Below, one piece after another: positions 13,065 through 23,849 of a stretch of 64,000 nt of DNA. The stretch is from the NCBI GenBank assembly GCA_003024785.1, contig PUQB01000001.1, positions 186,001 to 250,000 on the forward strand. Reading direction: 5' to 3'. The notes under the pieces are model-generated. The model saw only the letters and a program-made list of their open reading frames with translations, had not been told where the DNA came from and searched no databases. This stretch comes from Selaginella tamariscina. Its lineage: Eukaryota; Streptophyta; Lycopodiopsida; Selaginellales; Selaginellaceae. The translations under genes were made by a program, and so were the position numbers. Each line of letters begins with the position of its first letter. Position 1 is the stretch's first letter.

Positions 13065-13205
13065 GGGTTTGACATTTCCTCAAGCGCAGTTTGTAGAGCG
13101 TACGGATTTCCGTCATACCGAAATATTCCATTCCATACAGAATATTCGTTTTTGTATAAAGAATATTCTGGTGCGGCGGGGGGCAATCATGGCGGCACGG
13201 TAATG
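13065..13205. repeat. Left terminal/subterminal inverted repeat of the Mutator-like element
   Basis: It contains TCAAGCGCAG about 20 bases from the tip, CATACAGAATATTCG, and GAATATTCTGGTGCGGC (13161-13177). Each has an inverted counterpart near the right end. The spacing differs from the right arm by about 80 bases. Confidence 0.7.
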
Positions 13206-13372
13206 GTGTCAAAGTTTCACAAATTTGGGGGTTAATCTGACATATATATTTATATATTTATATTTATATTTATGTTTTTATTTTTTTAATATTTATATTT
13301 ATAACTATAATTATATTTTTATATAAATACCGCATCAAACTAAATAAAAATTACAATAAAAACATAACTCAA

Positions 13373-16300
13373 TCATGAAGACTCGTTTCCACCAGCCAGT
13401 GCCTCGTCGTTAATGAATGCATTGTTACGGTGTCGTGAACGTTTCTCCAAAATCTGTCTGTCGTAAACTTCGAACTCTTCAACCATTTTCTTTGCCATCT
13501 GATTAGCGTAGTCTGGTAGAACAATACTGAAAACATATTAAAGTTTAAAACCAAAGAAATGATAAAACAAATCTCACTCATCATCTGATGACTCGTATGA
13601 TCTCTCTTCTGCTGACTCATCTGATGACTCGTCGTTGTGCTCCACGGACTTCTCCGTAACAACATCCTCGTCGTTTCGAGAAGGCGGATCCTGGTCTCCA
13701 TCGTTGTCGCTAGCCAAAGGCAAATCCTGTGCTTCTGTTTCCATGGCCCTCTTCCACTCATCAAAAGGAGTAATCATGGAAACAACTTGATCATCCCCAC
13801 CACCTTCAGCTGCTGTAACACTTGGAATGACCTTCCTGAAGACATCTCTGGCTGCTAAAACCAGATCCTTGTTGATGTCGATTCCATAACCATGTCTCCC
13901 TGTGTGAAAAGCTGCAAGAATACTAGCACCGGTTCCCACTGTTAGATCCACGACAGTTCCACCAGGCTTTGTGAGCTTCTCCACTAGCATCGCAAACAAC
14001 TTGGGAGATTTCGGGCCAATTGAAATCCTGAAAGTTACAATATTAGAACATGAAAATAACAAACAACATTATACCATGGGAGCTGGAAATCTTCTGGCTC
14101 ATCAAAAAGAAGAGTGTAGCGAGTGTCCAAGATCTCCTTGTTCTTGGCAACCTTAGAGTAGGGGGAACCAAAAATACACATGGCAATGATGCTTTCCTGA
14201 AAAAACAAACATTAAAAAATGACATTCTCAAAAAGAAGAATTACCTTTCTAGAGAAACGGTATCCCCATGACTTTGTCGTGTGCACATAACTCATCTGCA
14301 GAAACTTTAGCTTGCAAGTGTTTCTTCAAAGCTGGAACATCATCCGGTAGCACAAACACTACCACATGGCCAGCTCTGTCTAATATCCCGAAAGCAAGGT
14401 TCACCAAGTTCTTCAGCAAAGCATCCGAGAACTTCGTGTATTGATCCACCATCCCGCCTGCCTCAGCAACGCATCCGTAGGCGGGTCGATGACAACGAGA
14501 TCAACAGCTCCCTGGATGCATTTTGGTGGAGGCTTCGCACCAAACACATGAATAGTCCAACTTGACTTGTGACTCACGATCCAATCCTCAAGCTCCTTCA
14601 ATCCCGACGGAAAAGGCCTTCCGGCTTTGAAGTACTGGACTGCAAGGTTCTCTGAATCTGCATGAATGATTTCCCAGCTTCCATTTCCCTTCTCAGGCAT
14701 CACCATCCTCAACATATCATCTTCTTCCAATCCAGCCGAGATGAAGGATGGGGCTGAAGAAGAAGCCTGTCCCTTGCTGACCTTGCTCGCCGATCTAGCA
14801 TACCTGATATCCATCTTCACATGGAGCTTCCTTGCAGCACTGTCGTTCTTCCATAATAGCTCTCGCCATCATCCTTGTGTATCTTATAGCTGGCCATCTC
14901 CCATTCGGGACAGTCACCAGGAAGGAAATCCAGCCAGAAAGGACAGTGTTCCACTTCGTAATCACTGATATCACGTAACAACCGGCTCCACATGCTAGAA
15001 TCCTTGGTAACATCCATCCACTCTTTGAAATCTTCAGGGAGTGCATCGTTTTTCCATTTTAAAAACCTGTAAAAATAGATAAAAATCTGTAAAGAAACAA
15101 AAAAAAAGACTTGCCTGAATGCCATTCTTTTTGCAGATTTTTCCAGCTCAAATAGTCGAGAAGGTGGAATTGTCGCACCGAACTCCTTGTTCTCGAGCAT
15201 GTTCTGGTACATATCCAACTTAATTTCATTGTGCATCTTCGTATACCATGCCATGAACTCCTCTACATGCTCGACCAAAAGCTCTTTAGCTGCCTCGCGA
15301 CCTGGCACGATAAAACGAATAAAAATGAAAAATATAAATATTAAATTACCTGGAACCAGTAAGTAAAGATGTGCAAAAACTTGATGAAGTCCTTGTCAGG
15401 CCAGCCGGTGACACCTTCCTTCTTGTCTTTCTCCGTCATGTTCACCAGCTTCTCAAGAACGCCACGTTCTTGAATGTGCACAAGCTTCCCAAGGATATCA
15501 ACCTTGACGTTGGAAGGAAGCTGGGACTTCGCGAGCATTTGAAGCTTCTCCAGAGTTATTTGCTTCGTTGATGGTTTGATAGTGATATCTGTGATCGCCT
15601 TGAACCAATCTTCGCACCGCCGGATCAGCAATGGTGAGGAATTTGTTCATCCGAACTGTGAATGTCTTGTAAACGCTGGAGAGGATCTGAGATTCTGTCT
15701 GGTTTGGTTTTCTGTTCGCAAGTTTTGTAGCGATTTGTCACTTCAGTTGATTCTGCAAAAGAAACCGAAAATCAAAAAACAATCAAAAGAAGAAGAAAAG
15801 ATTACCTCCAAAAAATCTTCACCAATGTCGTCTTTGGATACTCGTACCAAACGTCTTCTTTTCTGTTCGATCTCCACACTTCCACAGCTTTTCTATCTTC
15901 CTCCGGCATCCCGCGAAGAACATGATCGGTAGAAAGATCTGCAGACTTCACACAACAATTCCGCAAGAACTGCAAGGTGTGAATGATTGTTGTAGGAACC
16001 ACACGAGCAGTTGCTCTGCAAAACAAAACAACATTTATTTAGTATTTAAATAATGAAACAAACAAGTCACTTACTCATTCAACCGATTGCAAGCAGCGAT
16101 TAGTCTCTTCTCCTCTTGCACTGTGGATGCTATGAGTGTTGCACGTACACGCAAAGTCCATTTCAAACCTGGCTCTTCAGCAAGCAAAGTGTTCAAAGCA
16201 ACCCGACGATGATTCCCATCCCACACCAGAAACTTTGCATCTTTCAGAAATCGATACCACGCAGAAAATGCTGGCTTATGCAAATCCGCTTCAAACTCTC

Positions 16301-16990
16301 TATCGACCTGTGCTTCTGACTCATTCCAGCTTCGGCGTTCGTCTGCACTCAGCTGTGGTCCGAAAGATAAGGTGAACACTGACGTCTCCTGGTAAAATCC
16401 TTCAGCTCTAATCCATCCAACAAGGTCTTTCACGCCGTCCTTAGTGACATTCCTCAAACGTTGGTGTGGGAGCAACCTGTGAACCGGGATACGCGGAGGC
16501 TCACCAAGCTCAACTGGAACGTAGTGGTCTCGTCCTTGTAGCGATGTGTCAATATCCGTGTCATACCGAATAACAAGATCCCGAAGAAGCTTGGATGGAG
16601 CCTCAAGTGTCAGCCGCTCCGGAATTGCATATGATTCGGCAACATCCTCAGGAGCATCCAGTTTCCTCTTCTTATTGAACATTTTACTACCAAGATCAAT
16701 GTCCGGTACTTCCTCTGCATTACCGTGTTCTGCAGAGCTTCCTGCGATCTCCCTATTTCTAGGCATCCATTCACTCACCACAGCATGTTCATCAATGACT
16801 TGCGAACTATCCACAGGTTCATTGTTCGTCGGCATCATTTTTCGCGCTGCAGTTGTTGCTTGGCGCCTCGGCCTCCTTTCTTGCCACGAGGTTTTGGAGC
16901 CATATCTGCAAGAGCTTCTTGGACGATATGTTCCTGAAGTGTCAAAGTCTTGTATTTATCTCGCAGTCTCTTACTCTGCCTTTGCCTCAT
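13373..16990 (-). CDS. ParB-like domain fused to N4/N6-type DNA methyltransferase
   Basis: Exons by splice sites: 16075-16838 (or from 16990), 15806-16015, 15350-15752, 15115-15301 (GC donor), 14245-15066, 14075-14196, 13578-14027 and 13373-13526, ending TGA at 13373. The N-terminal exon has VPVHRLLPHQRLRN, then KFLVWDGNHRRVAL, the pattern of the ParB/Srx fold, whose G-x-R/H-R motif binds nucleotide. The C-terminal part has DLVVIDPPT (motif IV, usually DPPY/F/W) about 150 codons before a SAM-binding block, KPGGTVVDLTVGTGAS and GRHGYGIDIN. Motif IV before motif I is the beta-class order. The tail is acidic and serine-rich. A basic 52-codon frame (16990) ends at an ATGA overlap with the 16838 start, so one lost A may separate them. 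Frame changes occur near 15640, 14830, 14450 and 14275. It probably modifies adenine or cytosine in DNA; the target is unknown. Confidence 0.75.
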
Positions 16991-16991
16991 T

Positions 16992-17746
16992 CTGCAATTA
17001 CAACAACTGATAAGAGTGTGTGTGTGAGTTGTTTTAATTTATGGACACATTTACTATATATGTATACCTATCAATATATATAGACACACACGCACACACA
17101 CACATATTTATACATGTGTAATGTTGTTTGTGTGTGTGCTCACTATATAATGTTCCTTGTGTATGTGTGTAATGTTGCTTATGTGTGTGTGTGTGCAATG
17201 TTGTTTGTGTTTTGTGATGTGTCTGTGTGAGAGAATATGGGTATATTCATATCTCTTCACATGTATATACAGACGAAAAAGCATCATCTCATATATACAA
17301 GTCTTAATTCATATACTTATACATATATATATATGTCTTTTTAAGTATGTATTTAAATATATATATTTATATATACACACACATGTATACAAGTCTAATG
17401 TTGTATAATCATAATGTGGTACGTGTGTAAAATGTTATTTATGTGTGTGCGCAAACAAACAAACAAACACACACACACACACACACGGATTTTCCTGCCC
17501 GAATTGGGCAGGAAATCCTGCCGCGATGGTGCGGCCGCCGCACCATCCAGGCGGCAGAAATTTTGCCCAATTTGGCAGGAAATGTGTGTGTGTGTGTGAG
17601 TGTGTTTGCCAAATCGGCAATAACTCATGCCGTCGGAGGTGTGTGTGTGTGTGCACGCGCGTGCGTTTGTGAATAGAGAGAAATCCTACTGAATTTGCAC
17701 ATACATGCACAGAAATTACTATACACATATATAAGATTTTACCTGT
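16992..17746 (-). other. Probable 5' intron of the methyltransferase gene, with microsatellites
   Basis: A possible first exon ends ATGGCTACAG/GTAAAA at 17747 and the next acceptor (TTGCAG) lies at 16992. Joining them gives ATG GCT ACA GAA TGA, so that exon would be 5' untranslated or carry a short upstream frame. The interval holds GT/CA runs and the large hairpin described separately. Confidence 0.45.
17449..17612. repeat. Long foldback hairpin flanked by complementary CA and GT tracts
   Basis: The core is GATGGTGCGG-CCG-CCGCACCATC (17525-17547), extended by CCTGCCGC/GCGGCAG and then TTTCCTGCCC...GGGCAAAATTT-type arms. A second perfect 10-bp palindrome (17491-17515) lies within the left arm. 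The outer arms are (CA)n on the left and (GT)n on the right, so the whole ~160 bases can fold back. It may be a MITE-like insertion or a captured terminal repeat: the GTGCGGC word also occurs near both ends of the enclosing element. Confidence 0.8.
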
Positions 17747-17749
17747 AGC

Positions 17750-18396
17750 CATGTCGCCGTGACGCTCACACTAGCCTCTTGTCGCCGCAAATGGAGAACA
17801 AGAACCCGCAAAAAAAAGAACAAAAGTGCCCTCTCTCACAATGGAGAATGGAGAAGAAGAATGGGCGCCCTAAACCTTTACCCTAAAATCTAACACTTAA
17901 CCCTTTGACCCTTAACTATAAAACTGTGTTTAATCAAACCATACAACAGTATATACAATACTTGCGATAAATAACGTACTATATAAAAGGATACAAATAC
18001 AAACACATATTTAAGTAAAAATTTGTATGTTAAAAAACATATTATTATATAATTAAATAAATATTCGTGTAAAAATATGTATTTATAATGTCTACATTAG
18101 ATAAAATACTGGATCAAATAACTATATAATTATAATAAATAAATTAACAGAATATAAACAAGTCATAAATAAATATGTCAGATGAATGTAGATTAGACAC
18201 ACATTTATTTAAAAGACAATAAAGATTGCTCTATCTCTACGTGAAGTGCTATACTATATTAGCATCTAAGATCTATACGTTTCCTTGAATTAAATATTCG
18301 CCCACGTTGAGTCATGATTGTAATATCCGATATTTACCAAAAGATGATTAAGTAATGCTGTTGTTTTTTGTCACGTTTGTGGTAACTGCTTGCAAA
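17750..18396. promoter_or_regulatory. Divergent intergenic region of the Mutator-like element
   Basis: It lies between the 5' end of the minus-strand methyltransferase gene and the start of the plus-strand transposase. It is AT-rich, with TATAAAA-like runs (TATATAAAAGG near 17981) and no other open frame. By position it should contain both promoters, which would allow co-regulation of the two genes. This is inference; no specific binding site is recognised. Confidence 0.5.
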
Positions 18397-21300
18397 ATGG
18401 CCAGGATTGTTTACGGCAATTTGGATCACGATGTTCCTGTGATAGATGGTGTTGGAATCATTCTTACTAATCAGATTAGAACGTTCTTTGGCATTTTTGA
18501 TTGGCAAAGTGTTCGTCTTTTTAAACTTCTTCATGGGCAATCTGCTTTAGAGATCGAAATAAACGAGGACCAAGATGGAGGGAAGGATAATCCAGGATAT
18601 GTTTTGTTACCGGATGAAGGACCATTGTTTAAGCTTGTCGTTGCTTCTGACTCTGAATACTCAACGTTGAAGGACCTTTTCACTTCTAATACCTGCAAAA
18701 AGGGAAGAATTCTTATCGAGGGTTCCACGATCATTCATACAAATGAATTGCCTGTTGCGTATGATGGGGATGTCATTTTTGAGCTCCCTCCTTCCGAATA
18801 CAAATACAAAGGAATGAATCGGAAAGAGGATGGACATACCTGGACAGCAGGAACGACCAGCAACTGGAATTTTCAAGCGAGGGTGTCCAGGAGCAAATGT
18901 GTTGGGAGCCTTTGCTGTATCAACCCGGACTGCCCTGCTTCTAAGGCAGGATTTCCGAACTGCACTAAATGGAAAGGATGTATTGTTTCCCCACCTTCAA
19001 TCGACAAACTGGCAAAAGGATTGACATGTTTTTTCTGTAAAGAAAATCCATTGTGCCTTGAAGTTTGTCATGCTGTGGCGTTTTGCGTTTTCCCAGACGA
19101 CATAACCAAGACTAGATTGTTTATCCACCAGGGAAAACATTCACATCCAGTGGGTGATGGTGTTTCTGCATCGAACAAAGAAGAAATGCATATGGCGGTC
19201 CAGAATGCAACAGAAAGAACTCCCAGAGCTAGTCCAAGAGTCATCGAAATGGCAGCATGTAAAGATGCTATCTTTGGTTTCCTATTAGATAATTCTGAGC
19301 CTGGAAGTTGGGATAAGCTCATGGATCATTTGCAGCCATTATCAAACAATCGAAGGTACAATTAGAGTTTTACTTTGTGCTGAGCATTCTTTGATAATAC
19401 CTTTGATGCAGAGTTCGTCAATGGGTAGCGTCCGCAAAGAGAACTGCTGCTGAAATGCCAGAGAATATTGATGGATTATTGGAGCTGAAACGAAGGTTGT
19501 CTATCCCATTCATCCACGTGATTCACTATCCTGGGATGAATTTCGTGGTTCAGACGACCAGGCATTAGTTTTTAAGATGACGGTTTCAGGGCCAGGTTCT
19601 GGAATCGATTATGTAAGGATGTGCCAACCTCCTCTTGGCCCTTTGCAGAAGAGTTGGGTTCTACTATCACACACACACACGTGTTGATAAGTGGATCACT
19701 CTGGCATTGCATGTTTACGACCCAAAGTAAGATGTTATCTTTTTGTTGTTTGCTTAACTCTTTGATTATTTTATAGTGTGCGATTATCCACCATTGCTTA
19801 TGGTGACATGAAGAGACAAACGGCTGGAGCTGTGGAGAAGTTTTTTCGTGCTATGTTGGATGTCTGTTCCGAGAAGGGAATCTACAATGTGCAGTTCGCT
19901 GGGTTTATGTCCGATGAAGCAGGAGCGATCTGGCAAGCAATCAGGAATGTGTTCTTTAATGGCCAAGAAATTCCTGGACGTGAACGGAGCTGTATCTTTC
20001 ACTATGAACAAGCCATACAACGTGTGACAAGGAAGTGGGTCCCTCTTGAACATCAACAACAACATCTTCAACTTTTGAGATCATGGCCAACAGCCACATC
20101 AACAACTGATCGTGAAGAAATTGAAAATAATCTTTTCCGCTTTTGGAATGAAAATGTGAAGGATGTTGGAGTTATGCAGACGTGGTTTTCATGGTGGGAA
20201 AGACAGAAGAATCATATTTCAAATGTTGTTCTTGAAAGCATGCCGGAGAATGCTGCAAGGGTTGTGCCCATGACAAACCAGTCGGAGTCTGTTCACGGAA
20301 GATGGAGGAGGGCTAGAGATTCAAAATACATTTCATTGTACCAAGCTACAATCCACGACCTGACTGAATCAGTGCGACAATGTGCTCTTGTGAAGGCTTT
20401 TAGAGATGGAAGGTATAGTGGTTCCGGGCCGACTTCAGAGGAGCTCTCAGCAAGGTTCGAGAGAAGAATGTCAAATGCTAACTCAACAACACCTACAGCA
20501 AAGGTTATCATCGACTTAGTTGAAGATGTTGCTCCATCAAGCATGCAGGATACTGCTTTTGTGGCTGCCACGAATGTTGAACATCGCACTGTGCAAAGAA
20601 ATATGGGGTCAGAGGTTATTCCAACACAGTGTAGACGAAAGCGACGGTTGGATTTTCCTGTTGCAGAAGAACATGAAGAATATGTTCTAGTTGAAGAACA
20701 AGATGTTACACCTGGACAATGGGCGATTAGAAGATGTGGTGAAAGAAGTTCTGTGAAATGTCTGGCAGGCTTTCCCTCTTCAGGAGGTCAGTGGAGTGCT
20801 TGTGACAAAAAGATCAGTCCTAGTGGTAATCGAGTGGCTGCTCCTTGTTTTTTTGGAAGGATCAGATACAATGACAAAGAAACTGGTGAAGAATGTTTTC
20901 GCTCACAAATGATGTATTTTTGTCCAACAAACATGCTTTGCAGCAGACATCCAAGACCAACTATTGTTTCTCCGCCAGCTTCTACCTCGGTTTGGAAAGT
21001 TCAAGTGGGCACGAAGCTGATAGCAGTGGAGATCAATGATTTTGGCAAGATCAGGTTTTATGCTAGTTGGGCTTCCTTCAGCTCATGCAGGAGTGCCAGG
21101 TTTTTCAACACCTCATGTTCCTTTAGTTCCTGTTGGAGTCACTGGATTTTCAACACCCCTGCACAATTTCGTGGACCTCTTGTTCACAAGTGGTCATGCA
21201 ACAAGAACACCTTTAGGGATGTCTAAGAAACAACAAGTAAGTTTTGAAGCATGTTTGACGTTGGGAGCATATGTCGCAGAAGTTGACGTGGTTGATCCTC

Positions 21301-21563
21301 CAACATGCATTCGCTTCAGAGTATGTGACAACGACCATACATCTGCTTGGGTTGTCATTTGCAGCGCACCATCTTGTTCATGCTCGGAGTTCTGCAATGG
21401 TCGTCAGTGGGTGCCTTGCAAACATATGTATTTTGTTTACAAGCGTGTACTGGGAGCTGATCCTAGAGTTGTCAAGCATTTGCAACGTCGTACACTTGCA
21501 CCCCGTGAACTAAGTTCTTTATTGATGTTACCAAGGAACCTCCATCCTCCACCATCTATTTAG
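18397..21563 (+). CDS. MULE transposase with WRKY/GCM1-like and SWIM zinc domains
   Basis: The start is taken at 18397 (AAAATGGCC context) rather than the Met at 18355. Exon 1 runs to about 19356 (donor GTACAA), exon 2 about 19414-19725, and exon 3 begins near 19778. Exon 1 has a cysteine-rich region (CVGSLCCINPDCPASKAGF ... CFFCKENPLC) ending in GKHSHPV, the C...H-x-H layout of WRKY-GCM1-type DNA-binding zinc domains. The catalytic part includes DKWITLALHVYD and GFMSDEAGAIWQAI followed by CIFHYEQA, matching the MULE DDE core and its C..H pair. The C-terminus has CSCSEFCNGRQWVPCKH, a SWIM finger (C-x-C-xn-C-x-H), and stops at 21563. Frame changes lie near 19550, 19660 and 21050-21100. Confidence 0.9.
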
Positions 21564-21729
21564 TGTGTTTGGTTTATTTTCAAACAGCTTCGGTTTTATA
21601 TTTGTTATTTCAAACTTATAATTTCCAATATAAATTTTAATGGTAATTTTATGCTTAGCATATTTTTAAGTAATTTAACATATATTTCCTTTAAATACAA
21701 CAAAAATATACTACCATATTTTGTATGCG

Positions 21730-21927
21730 GCTGCCGCACTAGAATATTCTACAATATTTTTGAAAATTTTGAAAGGTCCAATTGTGTACACTTGGCAGTA
21801 TGAAAAATTTCCGTACAGAATATTCGAGGATATCTAGATAAAAATCGTATGGAATAACAGAATATTCAAGAATATTTGCAAATCTTAGTCAAGCTCGTTG
21901 ACCTGCGCTCGAATTTCGCTGTGCCCC
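21730..21927. repeat. Right terminal/subterminal inverted repeat of the Mutator-like element
   Basis: Read inverted from 21927, the sequence gives GGGGCACAGCGAAATTCGAGCGCAG and, further in, GAATATTCTAGTGCGGC, mirroring the left arm. The arm also has several AGAATATTC words not present on the left. Confidence 0.7.
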
Positions 21928-21936
21928 GCTTCATAA
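21928..21936. repeat. Target-site duplication, right (GCTTCATAA)
   Basis: A perfect copy of 13056-13064. Directly after it the sequence continues as AATATTATTACGTATGG, exactly as at the unoccupied relative (29235 onward). Confidence 0.93.
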
Positions 21937-22870
21937 ATATTATTACGTATGGCTGTACGGAAACTAAAACTCCGTTTACACTGGTTTAGTTTAAACACTT
22001 AAACATTTTAATGTGTCAGATAATAAATAGTCAAAACACGAGTTTAAAAGTTGTCATCCGTGTGTATGCACACAAAAATATATATTAATCAGCTTATTCA
22101 TTTGATAAAATTTTATTTAATTAATTTGTGCTTCTTGTACAGTATTATCACCCACAAAGACAATTAGTTGGATTTGTTCATATCGGGTTGCATCAGTTGC
22201 ATCAACGCAATCTGCATGAAAACCTTTAATATGATAACTCTTATATTTTTATACAAAATACATAAAAAGCTTTAACATAATAACTTTCATATTTTGTACA
22301 AAATAAAAGAGCATTTCCAAGCAAACGTCTGAGACAAAAAGCAAAAATAAGTATCTAAATTGAGTAAAATAAATGAGAACAAAAGCAAACATATGGAAAA
22401 AAAGAAAAATAAATATCTAATTTAAATAAAATAAATGAAAATAAATGCTTACTGCGCTGGAGACTAGGTTTATTAACCTTAATGATTTAGTTTTGCACTT
22501 TATAAAGATCAAGAACAAATTTAAACGTTTTCAGATTTGAAAGTCAAAATGAAACAACATTTTAAAAAAAAAGAGAACATCATACTTGTTCGAAAAAAGG
22601 AAGAAAGGAGAATCTTTCACCTTCTTTCTTTATAATAAGAAACATATTTGTCTATTATTGTTGTGCAATAATAAGATATCTATATATATATAAATATGCA
22701 AATCTCACTTCCTTCCCACTCAGTTTACAATGACAATTCTCTCAAAACAAAAAAGCTGTATGAGGTTTATTATTCAAGTTGTATATATTTATACATAGTA
22801 GTTTACCTCGTGATGTATATATTTATACATAGTAGTTTACCTCATAATCTATACCACGTACATGTGTATG
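21937..22870. repeat. Continuation of the segmental duplication (partner 29244-29870)
   Basis: This is the right half of the copy split by the Mutator-like element. It matches 29244-29870 with moderate divergence to about 22590. From about 22600 it instead resembles the F-box array spacer (31780-31940: AGAATCTTTCACCTTCTTTC, AATAATAAGATAT, TATATTTATACAT). No gene is seen. Confidence 0.8.
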
Positions 22871-23849
22871 CTACGTTACGCCCAACACTTTGGCTTTCGT
22901 TTCGCAATCGCAAGTTCTTAATAATAAATTATATATATTTATAATATATGTAATTTATTATTACAGGCCCGTGGCGTGTGACCGTCCTATACCATCTCCG
23001 CCCTTGTGATTACATTGCCTCAGTAGTCCCACAGTCTCTACCTTAATTAATTTTATCTTCCTTAATTAATTCTATCCATTATTTCTTTAGTTAATTTCAT
23101 TTCTTCTTGAATTGATCATATTCTCGTCCCTCAGTTGGGGTTGCAGACTCCGATCCCTACTCCTGTGCCAGACCTTCCCCTTCCGGACAGCTGTAAAACC
23201 AAACTCGAATGGGGTACCAACTGTGAACCAAACTTGGACAAGATTTTGTTTGGCAAGATTTTTGAGTTATTAAAGCTTTAAAGCTAAAAGGTGTGGCACC
23301 ACAACAGCCATAAAAGATTATATTGTAAGTGTGTGCATAGGTGAAATTGTATAAATGTGTGATTTTCTAATTACTGTGGTACCATAATATGTACATGCAA
23401 ACATACACAAGATTATATATATATATTATCTGAGAAAGATAAATAAAATAAAAAAAAAGAAATAGATTAAATTTTTTTGAAAAAAAAATACAATATGAAA
23501 CAAAATAAGAGATCTTGAAGAGACTTTTGAATATGAAGAAAGAGCATATTCCTGTAACTTAAGGATATTTTGGTCTTGTTTTTCAAGGGATTCAACAAGC
23601 TCAGACCAGTCTTCCTTGTAATTTGGATAAAGCTCCAAATGAAATATCTACTGGGAGCGAGAATCTCTGAAGCGACCGTGAGAAGCATATTCAAGGAAAG
23701 TGCAACAATTGATGAGTCCTTCCATGTGTTCAAGACTTCCAACACACTCTCCTCAACTCTTGGCAGGAAATGGTAAGTAGCTATGCAGGAAGAGATCAAC
23801 TCGCATATCAACTGCAACCTTGGAATGTAAGTGCATAGTCAGAGAAGGC
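22871..23849 (-). other. Mixed segment with an unrecognised minus-strand exon-like frame
   Basis: 22970-23260 is GC-richer sequence with no recognisable product. At 23817-23520 the minus strand reads EESVLEVLNTWKDSSIVALS and, after a frame change, LYPNYKEDWSELVESLEKQD. The composition looks like helical-repeat coding sequence, but I cannot assign a family. It could be a further captured gene fragment. Confidence 0.35.

Larger units (their letters stand above)
13065..21927. mobile_element. Mutator-like element carrying a ParB/DNA-methyltransferase gene
   Basis: This 8863-bp element is bounded by a perfect 9-bp target-site duplication and confirmed by the empty relative at 29235. The ends are GGGTTTGACATTTCC on the left and, inverted, GGGGCACAGCGAAAT on the right. 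They share TCnAGCGCAG and, further in, GAATATTCTrGTGCGGC in inverted orientation, so the terminal inverted repeats are long but degenerate. It holds two divergent genes: a MULE transposase (plus strand, 18397-21563) and a ParB-like/DNA methyltransferase gene (minus strand, 13373-16838 or 16990). Both show frame breaks as assembled. Confidence 0.92.

Noticed and set aside
13373-16838. ParB-like/methyltransferase gene as bacterial contamination
   Set aside because: It has several spliceosomal introns, sits inside a MULE with a plant-type transposase, and the element is flanked by host duplications with a target-site duplication.
17395-17752. Overlapping open frames through the CA/GT microsatellites
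   Set aside because: They are low-complexity His-Thr and Cys-Val translations of dinucleotide runs and lie in an intron.
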